DNA of 64,000 bases from Alteromonas macleodii (GTDB lineage Bacteria; Pseudomonadota; Gammaproteobacteria; Enterobacterales; Alteromonadaceae): NCBI RefSeq assembly GCF_903772925.1, contig NZ_LR812090.1, positions 4,231,902 to 4,295,901 of the forward strand, given 5' to 3'. Position numbers and translations under genes: made by a program. Below the pieces are notes generated by a model. The model saw only the letters and a program-made list of their open reading frames with translations, did no database searches and was not told the DNA's origin. Below, piece by piece: positions 15,199-25,316 of the stretch; position 1 is the stretch's first letter; each line of letters opens with the position of its first letter.

Positions 15199-15750
15199 TT
15201 AGCCTTTTTCTACCTGACCAAATTCTAGGTCTACCGGTGTAGAACGACCGAAGATAAGTACCGACACCTTTACGCGGCTCTTTTCGTAGTCGACTTCTTC
15301 TACCACACCGTTGAAGTCTGCAAATGGACCATCGGTAACACGAATAACTTCGCCTGGTTCGAACAAGGTCTTTGGTCTTGGCTTATCAACGTTTTCTTCA
15401 AGACGATTTAAGATAGCATCAGCTTCTTTTTGCGTGATAGGCATAGGGCGATCAGATGTACCACCGATGAAACCAAGTACACGAGGAACGCTTTTCACTA
15501 AGTGCCAAGACTCTTCAGTCATTGCCATTTCTACCAGTACATAACCCGGGTAGAACTTGCGCTCAGATTTACGCTTCTGACCCGCACGCATCTCAACAAC
15601 TTCTTCTGTTGGTACTAGTACCTGACCGAAGTAGTCTTCCATGTTGTGCATTTTGATGTATTCAAGCAGGGTCTTCTTTACACGAGACTCATATTGCGAA
15701 TAGGCTTGTACTACGTACCATCTTTTCTTTACTGCTTCTTCTTCAGACAT
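15199..15750 (-). CDS. nusG: Transcription termination/antitermination protein NusG
   Basis: NusG binds the beta' clamp, links RNA polymerase to Rho or to the leading ribosome, and suppresses pausing. The 183 residues show the NGN domain starting [14 protein letters not shown], with [14 protein letters not shown] near 75. The C-terminal KOW domain follows ([20 protein letters not shown] near 125). It starts four bases after secE and ends at a strong terminator. Confidence 0.98.
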   Translation of the reverse strand: MSEEEAVKKRWYVVQAYSQYESRVKKTLLEYIKMHNMEDYFGQVLVPTEEVVEMRAGQKRKSERKFYPGYVLVEMAMTEESWHLVKSVPRVLGFIGGTSDRPMPITQKEADAILNRLEENVDKPRPKTLFEPGEVIRVTDGPFADFNGVVEEVDYEKSRVKVSVLIFGRSTPVDLEFGQVEKG

Positions 15751-15754
15751 ACGT

Positions 15755-16132
15755 TTATGCTCCTATTCCAGTAATAAAGCCAACTACACGAACGATGATG
15801 CCGTCTAGTCCCCATAAAATTAGTGCCATGATTAACGTCGCTGCAAGCACGATAAGTGTAGTTTGGTTCGCCTCTTGACGAGTTGGCCACACAACCTTGC
15901 GAACTTCTGTGCGAGACTCTTTAGCAAAGCTCAAGAAGGTGCTACCTTTTTCGGTAGTTGCCGCGATAAAACCAGCTATACCAACTACTACAACAATAGC
16001 GATAGCACGGTATAGTACCGAGATCTCACCGTACATTGTATTAGCGGTTACTAAACCGGCAAGTAGTGCAAAAACCACTACCCATTTAAACATGTCCAAT
16101 GCATTGGACTGATTTTCCGTCTTTTCGCTCAT
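15755..16132 (-). CDS. secE: Preprotein translocase subunit SecE
   Basis: SecE is the essential clamp of the SecYEG protein-conducting channel in the inner membrane. The 125-residue protein has the three-helix gammaproteobacterial form. Two hydrophobic helices occur near 13-32 and 36-55, then the conserved amphipathic [20 protein letters not shown] near 68-87, then a C-terminal helix. It is probably co-transcribed with the upstream tRNA-Trp gene and with nusG, which starts four bases later. Confidence 0.96.
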   Translation of the reverse strand: MSEKTENQSNALDMFKWVVVFALLAGLVTANTMYGEISVLYRAIAIVVVVGIAGFIAATTEKGSTFLSFAKESRTEVRKVVWPTRQEANQTTLIVLAATLIMALILWGLDGIIVRVVGFITGIGA

Positions 16133-16213
16133 GTTACGATCCTAGCACTACAGCGTCGTTGTTTTACGCACTCATTTAATGCGCAATTTAAAAATTCTTA
16201 GTTTAAGTAAATT

Positions 16214-16290
16214 TGGCAGGGGTGGAGGGACTCGAACCCCCAACCATCGGTTTTGGAGACCGCTGTTCTACCAATTCGAACTACACCCCT
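16214..16290 (-). tRNA. tRNA-Trp (CCA anticodon)
   Basis: The 77-base minus-strand sequence folds as a cloverleaf. The acceptor AGGGGTG pairs with CACCCCT, the anticodon loop CTCCAAA carries CCA, the T arm reads GGGGGTTCGAGTCCC, and the 3' end is GCCA with the CCA encoded. It lies 80 bases before secE, an arrangement shared with Vibrio and other marine gammaproteobacteria. Confidence 0.96.
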
Positions 16291-16382
16291 GTGGTGTCTA
16301 AAAGACAAAATTTACTTACACTGCCCTTGTGAGTTGTGCGTCTTTTCTAAGGAAAGTGCGGTATCGCAAGGGAGGGACGCGT

Positions 16383-16410
16383 ATTATACTTAACCACTTT
16401 CAAGATACAA
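16383..16410 (-). promoter_or_regulatory. Promoter of tRNA-Trp-secE-nusG
   Basis: On the minus strand a -35-like TTGTAT (16410-16405) and an exact TATAAT (16388-16383) are separated by 16 bases, followed by an ACGCGTCCCTCCC discriminator typical of stable-RNA promoters. It lies about 95 bases upstream of the tRNA. Confidence 0.75.
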
Positions 16411-16457
16411 GCGGTTTATCCATCCCTTCTGCGATTGAACACCATTTCACAAGTTTC

Positions 16458-18299
16458 TTATTCAACACCAATAAATCCGCCGGTTTGGTGAGCCCAAAGC
16501 TTCGCATAAATACCATTTTGAGCGATAAGCTCAGCATGTGTGCCCTGCTCTACAATGTTACCTTTATCCAAAACAAGCAACCTGTCCATTTGTGCAATGG
16601 TAGATAGGCGATGTGCAATGGCTAGCACGGTTTTACCTTCCATCACCTTATCCAGACAGGCTTGAATGGCCGCTTCAACTTCTGAATCTAGTGCCGATGT
16701 GGCTTCGTCTAGTACCAGCACGGGCGCGTCTTTCAGTAACACTCGTGCAATAGCAATTCGCTGGCGCTGACCGCCTGAAAGCTTAACGCCTCGCTCACCT
16801 ACATGCGCGTCGTAGCCTGTTCTACCGTAACTATCGGTGAGGGTAAGGATAAAATCGTGCGCCTCGGCTTGCTTAGCCGCCTTTACCATATCCTCTTCGG
16901 TCGCATCCGTACGCCCGTATAAAATATTGTCGCGTACAGAGCGATGCATCAACGAGGTATCCTGCGTTACCATACTGATTTTAGCTCGTAGGGTTTCCTG
17001 CCCCACTTGGGTAATATCTTGCCCATCAATGACAATTCGGCCACTTTGGGTATCGTAAAAGCGCATTAATAGGTTCACTAAAGTTGATTTACCTGCACCA
17101 GAGCGCCCCACTAACCCTACTTTTTCACCAGGCTTGATGTCTAAATCTAAATTTTTAAACACATCAATAGGCTTTTCATCGGCCCCAGCATAAGAAAAGT
17201 TCACGTTGTCGAAGTTAATCCCGCCGCCATTTACTTTAAGTGCATTAGCCTTAGGTTTATCTTTTACTGCGATTGGCTGCGCTAGTGTATTCATGCCGTC
17301 TTGCACAGTACCTAAGTTCTCAAACAAGCCAGATACTTCCCACATTACCCAGTGCGACATACCGTTTAGTCGCAAACACAAACTAATAGCAATGGCAATA
17401 TCACCGGGGCTCGCAATGTTTTCCATCCATAAATACACAGACAATGCGCCAATGGTAAAGATAAGAATGGCGTTAGCCATTTCCACACAAAATTCCAATA
17501 CGGTAACCAAACGCATTTGTGGGTAAACCGTTTTAAGAAAACCATCCATGCTTTCTTTTGCATAATCAGCTTCACGGCGACTATGCGAAAACAGCTTCAC
17601 TGTGGTGATATTGGTGTAACTATCCACAATACGCCCTGTCATTAATGAGCGCGCGTCGGCTTGCTTTTGCGATACTTCTTTCAGTTTAGGCACCAGCACT
17701 TTTAAAATACCAATGTACACAAAGAACCATACGATAAGCGGCATGGCTAAGCGCCAGTCAGTGCTGAAAATAAGCACTACCATAGAGATAAAATAAACGC
17801 TGATGTACACCAGCAAATCGAGAACCTTGGTCACGGTTTCTCTTACCGATAGTGCAGTCTGCATTACCTTAGTAGCCACACGGCCGGCAAATTCGTCGTG
17901 GAAAAAGGTTAAACTTTGCCCAAGTAAGTAGCGGTGTGCCTGCCATCTAATGCGCATGGGGTAATTACCCATCAAGGACTGGCGTGAAAACAGCGAGCGC
18001 AACAAAATAAACAATGGAATAAAAACAAGAACCGTTAAACCCATGCCAATAAGCGTGAATTTTTGGTCTTCTAAAAAGGTTTCGCGGCTTTGTTCAGAAA
18101 ACCAGTCAACCAACTGGCCCAGAAATCCAAACAGCGCTACTTCTAACATGGCCACAATTGCACTTAGCACCGAAACTGTAAGAATGACGCCCCACATGCC
18201 TTTGGTGTAGTACTTACAAAATGCAATGATACCTGTTGGCGGTTGAGTAGGCGGTGTATTGGGGAAAGGCTGGGTCAGCTTTTCAAAAAATGAAAACAT
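16458..18299 (-). CDS. ABC exporter, fused membrane and ATPase domains
   Basis: This is a half-transporter of the MsbA/multidrug type that should act as a homodimer in the inner membrane. The N-terminal two thirds contain about six hydrophobic helices (residues 35-330). The ATPase domain has Walker A GRSGAGKST near 397, signature LSGGQRQR, Walker B VLVLDEATSALD, and an AHRLSTIA H-loop. I start at the ATG giving MFSFFEKLTQPF; the frame remains open 11 codons upstream, to 18332. The substrate is unknown. It stands alone, with no partner half-transporter or periplasmic adaptor beside it. Confidence 0.9.
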   Translation of the reverse strand: MFSFFEKLTQPFPNTPPTQPPTGIIAFCKYYTKGMWGVILTVSVLSAIVAMLEVALFGFLGQLVDWFSEQSRETFLEDQKFTLIGMGLTVLVFIPLFILLRSLFSRQSLMGNYPMRIRWQAHRYLLGQSLTFFHDEFAGRVATKVMQTALSVRETVTKVLDLLVYISVYFISMVVLIFSTDWRLAMPLIVWFFVYIGILKVLVPKLKEVSQKQADARSLMTGRIVDSYTNITTVKLFSHSRREADYAKESMDGFLKTVYPQMRLVTVLEFCVEMANAILIFTIGALSVYLWMENIASPGDIAIAISLCLRLNGMSHWVMWEVSGLFENLGTVQDGMNTLAQPIAVKDKPKANALKVNGGGINFDNVNFSYAGADEKPIDVFKNLDLDIKPGEKVGLVGRSGAGKSTLVNLLMRFYDTQSGRIVIDGQDITQVGQETLRAKISMVTQDTSLMHRSVRDNILYGRTDATEEDMVKAAKQAEAHDFILTLTDSYGRTGYDAHVGERGVKLSGGQRQRIAIARVLLKDAPVLVLDEATSALDSEVEAAIQACLDKVMEGKTVLAIAHRLSTIAQMDRLLVLDKGNIVEQGTHAELIAQNGIYAKLWAHQTGGFIGVE

Positions 18300-18393
18300 G
18301 TAGAACTCGTTAATTATTCGGTGACAGAGCACGTTTACGTATGCCCAAAATGCTTAGGTCACAATTCTACACGATAACTGAAAGTGTGTTGAT

Positions 18394-18419
18394 CTTTGCG
18401 GTACTTTTTTACCGCAAAG
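18394..18419. repeat. 10-bp inverted repeat between the RraA-like gene and the ABC exporter
   Basis: CTTTGCGGTA and TACCGCAAAG form a perfect stem with a 6-base T-rich loop. There is no T-run on the minus side after it, so its use as a terminator of the RraA-like gene is doubtful. It could equally be an operator upstream of the ABC gene. Confidence 0.5.
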
Positions 18420-18525
18420 CTCACTTAACATTAGTTAATATTTGGCAAAGCCAATTGCTTAATGAAGGGCTTAGTGAAAAGCTTATCAAAAACCAGTCAA
18501 AGCATGGCTAATTTTCTGCAAAGCT

Positions 18526-19149
18526 TTACTCCGCAAAGCCTAATTTAGCGAGTATGCTTTCTACTTTTTCAGCGTGTTCAGCCTGCCACTGTTCTAGCGT
18601 CATAGTACCGTCTTTTTGTGCGCGCTTTTGGGCAATGTCATAGGCTGCTACCGCCTCATCCTTAGGAATGACTGCAATGCCCTCCTCGTCCGCCACAATG
18701 ATGTCTCCCGCGTGAACAGTTACACCAGCACAGGTAATAGGCTCATTTAACGGCGATATGCACTTTTTCGCTCCAGGCTTGGGTATAACGCCTCTGGCAA
18801 ACACTGGAAACTTGTTGTCACGGGTTTCAGCAATATCTCGGATAACACCATCAATTACGAAGCCTTTAATCCCTCGAGATTGGGCGATTGCGCAGACGTT
18901 ACCGCCCGCAACGGCAAATTCATCGTCAGCTTCAACCACAATGATATCACCAGGGCTTGCGCGATATATCGCCGCATGCAGCATAAGATGGTCACCCGGC
19001 TCACACTTAACGGTGAATGCTGGACCAGCAATACGAGGCATACCGTCCCACAATGGTTTAATCCCGTAATGCATGAACTGCTCTCTTGGCAGGGCGTCTG
19101 CGTACTCGCACGGTGATACGCTTTCAAAAGGAGTTTTATGTAAGTCCAT
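18526..19149 (-). CDS. RraA-like / HMG aldolase-family protein
   Basis: The 207-residue protein belongs to the RraA/class II pyruvate aldolase fold. Visible family segments are GPAFTVKCEPGDHLMLHAAI (near 42-61), the GDIIVVEADDEFAVAGGN strand, and the metal/substrate loop GIKGFVIDGVIRD (near 93-105), followed by FPVFARGVIPKPGAKK. Relatives cleave 4-hydroxy-4-methyl-2-oxoglutarate or decarboxylate oxaloacetate, while E. coli RraA itself inhibits RNase E and is shorter. The extended C-terminus favours an enzyme over an RraA regulator, but the substrate cannot be read. It is a single gene with no catabolic neighbours. Confidence 0.82.
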   Translation of the reverse strand: MDLHKTPFESVSPCEYADALPREQFMHYGIKPLWDGMPRIAGPAFTVKCEPGDHLMLHAAIYRASPGDIIVVEADDEFAVAGGNVCAIAQSRGIKGFVIDGVIRDIAETRDNKFPVFARGVIPKPGAKKCISPLNEPITCAGVTVHAGDIIVADEEGIAVIPKDEAVAAYDIAQKRAQKDGTMTLEQWQAEHAEKVESILAKLGFAE

Positions 19150-19399
19150 TGCCGTTCCTTGAATGTTGTAGTGTGTGAAAAAAACACTATAGCGAAATTA
19201 GCCCTACAAGTTGTTACAAGCTGTGTATTTTCACTATAAACACTTTTTCTATCACCGCCGCCATGCTAAAAATTAGTAAAAAGCGTGCACGCAATACGCC
19301 ACACCATTCTTTCGAAGGGATGCACAGGTTTCGCAACGCACTAAAACAATAAGCAGCAAGTCCAAATGTTGCCCAATAAAATGAAAAGGAAAACTCCAC

Positions 19400-21466
19400 A
19401 TGTTACGTAGCGTTTTAAGCTTAAGCGTGGCACTGGCCTTAACGGCCTGTAGCCCACAAAATTCATCGACAGAACAGCAAAACCAAAGCGCTGCCACTGA
19501 AGAAGCTCAGCAGCAGCTTTCTTCAGGCGTCATTAAAAAGAATATGGATCTGTCTGTAGACCCCGGTGATGACTTCTTCCGCTACGTAAACGGTAAGTGG
19601 TTTGATAATTTTGAAATACCAGCTGATAAGTCTAGCTACGGTTCTTTCGTTATTCTTCGTGATGAAGCCCAAGACCACGTAATGGATATTATTAAGTCTT
19701 CTGCCGAAGGTGATTTTAAAGCGGGAAGCGACGAACAAAAAGTGGGCGATTTTTACCGTGCCTATATGGATATGGAAACCCGCAACAAGCTTGGCGTAAC
19801 GCCAATAAAACCTGAGCTATCCAAGATTGAGGCTATTGAAGACTATACCGACCTTGCCGAGTATTTTGCTTATGCTGCTCGCTATGGCTACGGTACCCCA
19901 TTCAGCCTAACCCAATACCCAGATCTCAAGTCGCCAAAAGAATATCTGATGTACACGTGGCAAGCCGGTCTTGGACTGCCTGAGCGCGAGTACTATTTTA
20001 AAGACGACGAAACGTCACAAACCATTCGTGACGCATACGTTAAGCATATTCAAACTATGTTCGAACTTGCGGGTTTCGAAGCACCAAAAGAAAGTGCCGA
20101 TATGCTTTTCGAGCTTGAGACTAAAATTGCTCAACTACACATGAAGAAAGAGCAAGCCCGTAACTTTGCCGCAAACTATAACAAACTTTCGATTGAAGAA
20201 CTTAAAGCATTGATGCCTAAGTTTAACTGGGATGCCTATCTTGCTGAAGCTGACATCAGCGACATTCCTTCACTAGGCATTTTGCAAAAAGACTACATGC
20301 AAAACATTGATGGCGTTATTGCAGAAACCTCACTGGAAGATTGGAAAACGTTCCTTAAGTGGGGCTTGTTAAATGCTTCAGCCAGTCGCTTAAATGCCGA
20401 GCTTGATGAAGCAAACTTCAATTTCTACAGCAAAGTGCTTCGCGGCGTAGAAGAGCAGCAGCCTCAATGGCGTCGTGCAGTAAGCCTTTCAAATGCCCAT
20501 GTAGGCGAGCTTATCGGTAAGGTTTATGTAAAACAGCATTTCCCGCCTGAAGCGAAAGATCGCATGATGGAAATGGTTAATAACCTGCTGTTAGCTTACA
20601 AAGAAAGTATCGAAAACCTTGATTGGATGACAGATGAAACTCGTGCGCAAGCGCTGGACAAACTGTCTAAATTTACCGTCAAAATAGGTTATCCAGATCA
20701 GTGGAGAGATTATTCAGCACTAACTGTTAATGCCGGTGACTTATTCGGTAACCTTAAGCGCTCCTCTGACGTGCTATACGAAGAAATGCTGAAGAAACAA
20801 GGCGGCCCGGTGTGGACCCACGAATGGGGTATGACACCTCAAACCGTTAACGCATACTACAATCCGCCTCTTAACGAAATTGTATTCCCTGCCGCTATTC
20901 TGCAGCCTCCGTTTTTTGATATGAACGCAGAAGACGCGGTGAACTACGGTGGTATTGGCGCAGTAATCGGACACGAAATAGGTCACGGATTCGATGATTC
21001 AGGCTCAACCTTTGACGGTGATGGCGTACTAAGAAACTGGTGGACCGATGAAGATCGCAGCGAGTTTGAAGCACGTACTGCAAACCTCATAGAGCAATAC
21101 AATCAATTCGAAGTGTTACCTGATTTACACGTAAACGGCGAATATACCTTAGGTGAAAACATTGGTGACCTAGGCGGTATTAGTATTGCGCTTAAAGCTT
21201 ACCACTTGTCTCTTGATGGTGAAAAAGCCCCAGAGCTAGATGGCTTTACTGGCGACCAGCGCGTATTCATCGGTTATGGTCAGGTTTGGGCCAGCAAATA
21301 CCGCGAAGAAGCGTTGCGCAGTCAAGTACAGACAGACACCCACTCTCCTACTAAATTCCGTACCAACGGCGCCGTGCGCAACGTACCAGAATTCTACGAA
21401 GCCTTTAACGTTACCGAAGACGATGCGTTGTATCTGCCGCCAGAAGAACGCGTGAAAATTTGGTAA
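19400..21466 (+). CDS. M13-family zinc metallopeptidase, lipoprotein
   Basis: This is a neprilysin/PepO-like endopeptidase, predicted to be anchored in the envelope. A lipoprotein signal (MLRSVLSLSVALALTACS) places the lipidated cysteine at residue 17. The 688-residue length is typical. The long N-terminal M13 domain begins MDLSVDPGDDFFRYVNGKW. The catalytic motif HEIGH is at 525-529, and the third zinc ligand is E586 in ENIGDLGG. NAYYNP and NEIVFPAAILQPPFF precede the zinc site, as in the family. An AAGGA ribosome-binding site supports the ATG. The gene is monocistronic and followed by a strong terminator. Peptide scavenging is the likely role. Confidence 0.95.
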   Translation: MLRSVLSLSVALALTACSPQNSSTEQQNQSAATEEAQQQLSSGVIKKNMDLSVDPGDDFFRYVNGKWFDNFEIPADKSSYGSFVILRDEAQDHVMDIIKSSAEGDFKAGSDEQKVGDFYRAYMDMETRNKLGVTPIKPELSKIEAIEDYTDLAEYFAYAARYGYGTPFSLTQYPDLKSPKEYLMYTWQAGLGLPEREYYFKDDETSQTIRDAYVKHIQTMFELAGFEAPKESADMLFELETKIAQLHMKKEQARNFAANYNKLSIEELKALMPKFNWDAYLAEADISDIPSLGILQKDYMQNIDGVIAETSLEDWKTFLKWGLLNASASRLNAELDEANFNFYSKVLRGVEEQQPQWRRAVSLSNAHVGELIGKVYVKQHFPPEAKDRMMEMVNNLLLAYKESIENLDWMTDETRAQALDKLSKFTVKIGYPDQWRDYSALTVNAGDLFGNLKRSSDVLYEEMLKKQGGPVWTHEWGMTPQTVNAYYNPPLNEIVFPAAILQPPFFDMNAEDAVNYGGIGAVIGHEIGHGFDDSGSTFDGDGVLRNWWTDEDRSEFEARTANLIEQYNQFEVLPDLHVNGEYTLGENIGDLGGISIALKAYHLSLDGEKAPELDGFTGDQRVFIGYGQVWASKYREEALRSQVQTDTHSPTKFRTNGAVRNVPEFYEAFNVTEDDALYLPPEERVKIW

Positions 21467-21506
21467 TTCACGTACTTTAAGTAGCACACGTGAGCTACGA
21501 TAATTA

Positions 21507-21545
21507 AAGCCCCATGTTTGCTGTGTCAAACATGGGGCTTTTTTT
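21507..21545 (+). terminator. Terminator of the M13 peptidase gene
   Basis: AAGCCCCATGTTTG pairs with CAAACATGGGGCTT around a 6-base loop, followed by TTTTT. It lies 41 bases after the stop codon. Confidence 0.93.
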
Positions 21546-21603
21546 CGTGTTGTGGATACTGGATTAAGCAGTAATTATTTTTGCCAAATAAGCATCGACA
21601 GAA

Positions 21604-22002
21604 TTAACCGGATAGCGACGTTAACACGTCTAGCGCTAAATCAACTTTTTCAGCAGGTACAAAAATGTGGTCGTGATAGAAAGCCGCTACCACGTTGGCA
21701 CTTATTCCGGCTTTACCTAATGCGGTAGACATAGCGGCAGTCATTCCTACCGCCTCTAAACTAGAGTGCACTTCGCAGGTTATACAGCGATAGTAACCTT
21801 CAAATTGAAGTCCAGCTTGCTCGGCTTCGGCTGAAGGCAAAATGAGCGTGGTGCCCTCTCGCTCTTGAAACATGCCCTTAGCCGCTGAAATCAATGAACT
21901 GGTTAATTTATCTGCCTGCAAAGTGGTGAATACAAAGTCTTCACTACCGGCTACAGGGTTTAAGTTTTTGAGCAACAGGGTTAAATCAGTTTCAGCAGCC
22001 AC
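21604..22002 (-). CDS. ACT domain-containing protein
   Basis: The 132-residue protein matches the small stand-alone ACT-domain family. It starts with a TDLTLLLKNLNPV segment and has a C-terminal ACT-like half (CITCEVHSSLEAVGMTAAMS, then VVAAFYHDHIFVP). ACT domains bind amino acids or other small ligands and often regulate metabolism, but there is no fused enzyme here. The partner and ligand are unknown. It is convergent with the peptidase gene and lies downstream of dbpA on the same strand. Confidence 0.75.
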   Translation of the reverse strand: MAAETDLTLLLKNLNPVAGSEDFVFTTLQADKLTSSLISAAKGMFQEREGTTLILPSAEAEQAGLQFEGYYRCITCEVHSSLEAVGMTAAMSTALGKAGISANVVAAFYHDHIFVPAEKVDLALDVLTSLSG

Positions 22003-22050
22003 ACTAACCTTCCTTTCTTTAAGGTAAATACTTACTTATTAAAGCGCCTG

Positions 22051-23430
22051 TTAAAGTTTTCGGGCTCTAATACGCTTACCTTTGATCTTACCCTCTCTAA
22101 ACTGGGTCATGGCTTTTTTGACGCTTCGCGTTTTCACTGCGACAAAACTCATGCTGTTTTGCACTTTGATTTTACCTAAGTCGTCGCCAGGAATGCCTGC
22201 ATCTTTTGTAAGCGCTCCTACCAAGTCGCCAGGGCGAAGCTTTTCCTTTTTACCGGCACTTAATGAAATACAGGTAAAGTCAGGCTGGGTAATTTTATTT
22301 TTATGAAAACGTAAGCTTTGCGCACCTTTTAGCGGAATATCACTTTCTTGCAATACTTCTATCTTTCGTAAAAAGTGTTCTTCTTCCTCGCTTACTAGCG
22401 TTATCGCCATACCTTGAGCGCCCGCACGTGCCGTTCTGCCAATGCGGTGAATGTGGGTTTCAGGCTCTTCACTTACTGTGTAGTTAATAACACAGGCAAT
22501 ATCATCGATATCTAATCCACGGGCAGCAACATCAGTAGCCACTAGCACTTGTAGCGCGTCGCTTGAAAACTGCATAAGCACTGAAGTTCTTTGATGCTGT
22601 TCCATATCCCCCTGAAGCCCTTTAGCGCTGAAGCCATCTTCTATAAGCTCTTCAACAACTTCATTTACCTGCGTTTTACGGTTACAGAAAACAATGGCGT
22701 TTTTAGGCTGATATTCGGTTAATACGGCTTTTAGCGCCTGCGTTCTGGTGTGAGGCAACACGTTATAGCCCAACTGAGTAATTGCCGGCTTGCTCTCTTG
22801 CGCTTCTACTTTACAGGTTACCGGGTTATGCAAGTACTGCTTCGCCACACGCTCAATTTGCTCGGTGAAAGTTGCAGAAAAAAGTAATGTTTGCACTTGC
22901 GTTGGCGTCTGTCCGAAGATAATGCGTAAATCATCTTCAAAGCCCATATCTAACATCCGGTCGGCTTCATCAAGCACACGCAGCTTTACATTACGTAAAT
23001 CAATACGGCGCTTTTCCACATGATCCATCACGCGTCCAGGAGTACCTACAATAATGTGAGGACTGTGTTTTAACGATTGAATTTGCGGCCCCATAGGCTG
23101 CCCGCCACATAAGGTAGTTACTTTGATATTACCGATATTTTTAGCCGCACTACGGCACTGCTGCGCTACTTGGTCGGCAAGCTCACGGGTTGGGCAAAGC
23201 ATAATGGCTTGTGTAGTAAAATCGTTAACTTCAATGTGCTGCAAGGCTGGGATCACGAAGCATAAGGTTTTACCGCTACCTGTTTGCGCCTGACCAATCA
23301 CATCTTTTCCCTGAAGCGCTTCGGGAAGCGACTGCGCCTGGATTGGAGAAAGTTGGTGAATGCCTTGAGAGTCTAGTGCTTTAACGATGGCAGGGTTTAT
23401 ATCTAAATGCTTAACTGTTTCAACGGTCAT
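22051..23430 (-). CDS. dbpA: DEAD-box ATP-dependent RNA helicase DbpA
   Basis: DbpA is activated by hairpin 92 of 23S rRNA and works in late 50S assembly. The helicase core shows AQTGSGKT, PTRELADQ, TPGR, DEADRMLDMGF, SATF and HRIGRTARAG in order. The C-terminal DbpA RNA-binding domain runs from about residue 385 to the KKAMTQFREGKIKGKRIRARK tail (last 20 or so residues). I use the ATG giving MTVETVKHLDIN (459 residues, near the E. coli 457) rather than the TTG 15 bases upstream. The RNA-binding domain separates it from RhlE and SrmB helicases. Confidence 0.92.
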   Translation of the reverse strand: MTVETVKHLDINPAIVKALDSQGIHQLSPIQAQSLPEALQGKDVIGQAQTGSGKTLCFVIPALQHIEVNDFTTQAIMLCPTRELADQVAQQCRSAAKNIGNIKVTTLCGGQPMGPQIQSLKHSPHIIVGTPGRVMDHVEKRRIDLRNVKLRVLDEADRMLDMGFEDDLRIIFGQTPTQVQTLLFSATFTEQIERVAKQYLHNPVTCKVEAQESKPAITQLGYNVLPHTRTQALKAVLTEYQPKNAIVFCNRKTQVNEVVEELIEDGFSAKGLQGDMEQHQRTSVLMQFSSDALQVLVATDVAARGLDIDDIACVINYTVSEEPETHIHRIGRTARAGAQGMAITLVSEEEEHFLRKIEVLQESDIPLKGAQSLRFHKNKITQPDFTCISLSAGKKEKLRPGDLVGALTKDAGIPGDDLGKIKVQNSMSFVAVKTRSVKKAMTQFREGKIKGKRIRARKL

Positions 23431-23574
23431 TAATTTGGGTTCCAAAAGTTAACTACACCATGTTCTATATGATGAGTTACGCCATATTCTTGGTTCATCA
23501 TGCCACCTTTCGAAGAAAGTGAGATGATGGAAAAGTGTCAGTAAAATCGTTTGAATGGGTCTAGAAGAGCGTTT

Positions 23575-23604
23575 GTGCCCTTATGGAAACGTTCCACAGG
23601 GCAC
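23575..23604 (-). terminator. Candidate terminator hairpin after pyrC
   Basis: A bipartite hairpin has outer arms GTGCCCT and AGGGCAC with an inner TGGAA-ACG-TTCCA stem, 25 bases after the pyrC stop. A T-run is missing on the minus strand, so intrinsic termination would be weak. Confidence 0.4.
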
Positions 23605-23628
23605 GCGTACAAACCGTATAGAATAAGC

Positions 23629-24675
23629 TTACGCTTGAAATGCCTTTTCTAATTTCCACTGTAGTGTTTGCCCCGCAAAAAATGGAACCATGTCGGTACC
23701 ATCAGCTAGGGTTACCTGTTCTGGCACCGTCCACGACTCTTTTACTAACGTCATTGTAGTTGTATTTCTCGGTAAACCATAAAAGTCTGCACCGTAATGG
23801 CTAGCAAAACCTTCAAGCTTGTCTATTGCACCTAACTGCTCGAATACTTCTGCATAAAGCTCTATTGCAGACCATGCGCTGTAACAACCTGCACACCCGC
23901 AAGCATTCTCTTTTTTATGCTTAGCATGAGGTGCAGAATCAGTACCTAAAAAGAACTTCTTATTGCCACTTGCCACCATATCGCGTAAGGCTTTTTGGTG
24001 GGTATTTCGCTTAAGCACCGGCAGGCAATAGTTGTGAGGGCGTACACCACCAACTAGTAAATCGTTGCGATTAAGCAATAAGTGCTGAGGCGTGATAGTT
24101 GCGCCCACAAATTCGCTCGCGCTCGCTACGAAACTTGCAGCATCTGCTGTAGTAATGTGTTCAAACACCACTTTCAGCTTAGGAAATGCTTCAACGATGG
24201 GACCTAGGTGTGTATCTATGAACACTTTTTCACGGTCAAAAATATCAATGTGATGCTCGGTAACTTCGCCGTGAATTAACAATAACAAACCTTGCTCTTG
24301 CATGGCTTGGAATACTGGGTATAAAGCTAGAATACCTTTTACCGCGGCGTCTGAATTAGTCGTCGCTCCTGCGGGATAAAGCTTACATGCGGTTACGCCT
24401 GCTTGCTTTGCGTCGACAATATCTTGCGGCGTAGTTTGGTTGGTAAGAAATAAAGTCATCAATGGCTCAAAATTACTGCCTTCAGGTCGAGCTGCCTCAA
24501 TTCGCCCTTTATATGCCATCGCCATTTCAGCATTAACTACGGGGGGTACTAGGTTCGGCATAACGATTGCGCGCTGGAAACAACGTGCGGTTGCAGGCAC
24601 TGTTTCAGCTAGCATTTCGTTATCGCGGAAATGAAGGTGCCAATCGTCTGGCGTAGTAATGGTGAGCGTTTGCAT
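23629..24675 (-). CDS. pyrC: Dihydroorotase
   Basis: This enzyme interconverts N-carbamoyl-L-aspartate and dihydroorotate in de novo pyrimidine synthesis. The 348 residues match the E. coli PyrC class. Metal ligands are in DWHLHFRD (H13, H15), the carboxylated lysine is K98 in [13 protein letters not shown], and the later histidine in LIHGEVTE and the aspartate in GTDSAPH are present. It is a single gene, as in most gammaproteobacteria. E. coli pyrC is controlled by start-site switching in response to pyrimidines; I see no clear equivalent here. Confidence 0.97.
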   Translation of the reverse strand: MQTLTITTPDDWHLHFRDNEMLAETVPATARCFQRAIVMPNLVPPVVNAEMAMAYKGRIEAARPEGSNFEPLMTLFLTNQTTPQDIVDAKQAGVTACKLYPAGATTNSDAAVKGILALYPVFQAMQEQGLLLLIHGEVTEHHIDIFDREKVFIDTHLGPIVEAFPKLKVVFEHITTADAASFVASASEFVGATITPQHLLLNRNDLLVGGVRPHNYCLPVLKRNTHQKALRDMVASGNKKFFLGTDSAPHAKHKKENACGCAGCYSAWSAIELYAEVFEQLGAIDKLEGFASHYGADFYGLPRNTTTMTLVKESWTVPEQVTLADGTDMVPFFAGQTLQWKLEKAFQA

Positions 24676-24773
24676 GCCTTGTCTCTCTTAGTACTTATTC
24701 AAACAGCGAGGAAGTTGCGCGCAATAATAGCACAAATCCGTATTTGCGCGCAGAACAACCTGCTTGATAGTAC

Positions 24774-25316
24774 CTATGATTTCACTTGGCCGTGCTCAAC
24801 CCAAATAAGCTTACTAGTGTCATACCCAGCCGTTCTTGCTTTTTCTAGCAAACGGGCGCGGACCTCATCTGAAATTGTAGGCGTTCGCGCTAAAATCCAA
24901 AGGTAATCTTTATCAGGCCCGGTTATCAGCGCATATTGATAGCCTTCCTTGTCTAACTCCATAATGACATAGCTTGCGTAGAACGGTCCGAAAAAGGATA
25001 CCTTTAGATGTCCTGTCGTTTCATTTTCAACAAAATAGGCTTTACCTTCGGCTTGGTCCCACTTACCTTCTTCTTTCGAATAGCCGCGATTAATAACTTT
25101 CACGCCACCATCTTCGCGCATACTATAGGTTGCTGTGACCTCGCTGAGTCCTTCTTCGAAACTGTGGTCAAAGCGCGCTATTTCATACCACTCCCCTAAA
25201 TACCTAGGAAGCTCGAAGCCCTCGACAGGCTCTACCTTTTCCGGCACTCCGGTGCAGCCAGCTAACCCAATAAGTAGTGAACTTGCCATTGCCGCTAACA
25301 ACCATTTTTTCAACAT
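24774..25316 (-). CDS. blc: Outer-membrane lipocalin, Blc-like
   Basis: The 180-residue protein has a lipoprotein signal with the lipobox LAGC (cysteine about residue 21). The mature part is a lipocalin with the signature YLGEWYEIARFDHSFEEG near 39-56 and the final-strand segment YLWILARTPTISDE. Blc-type lipocalins bind lysophospholipids or fatty acids at the outer membrane and are associated with envelope stress. No operon partner is evident; pyrC lies about 100 bases downstream on the same strand. Confidence 0.93.
   Translation of the reverse strand: MLKKWLLAAMASSLLIGLAGCTGVPEKVEPVEGFELPRYLGEWYEIARFDHSFEEGLSEVTATYSMREDGGVKVINRGYSKEEGKWDQAEGKAYFVENETTGHLKVSFFGPFYASYVIMELDKEGYQYALITGPDKDYLWILARTPTISDEVRARLLEKARTAGYDTSKLIWVEHGQVKS

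Noticed and set aside
16291..16457. A missing tuf copy upstream of secE as a deletion scar
   Set aside because: Many marine gammaproteobacteria have tRNA-Trp directly before secE; the gap holds only the promoter and no gene fragment.
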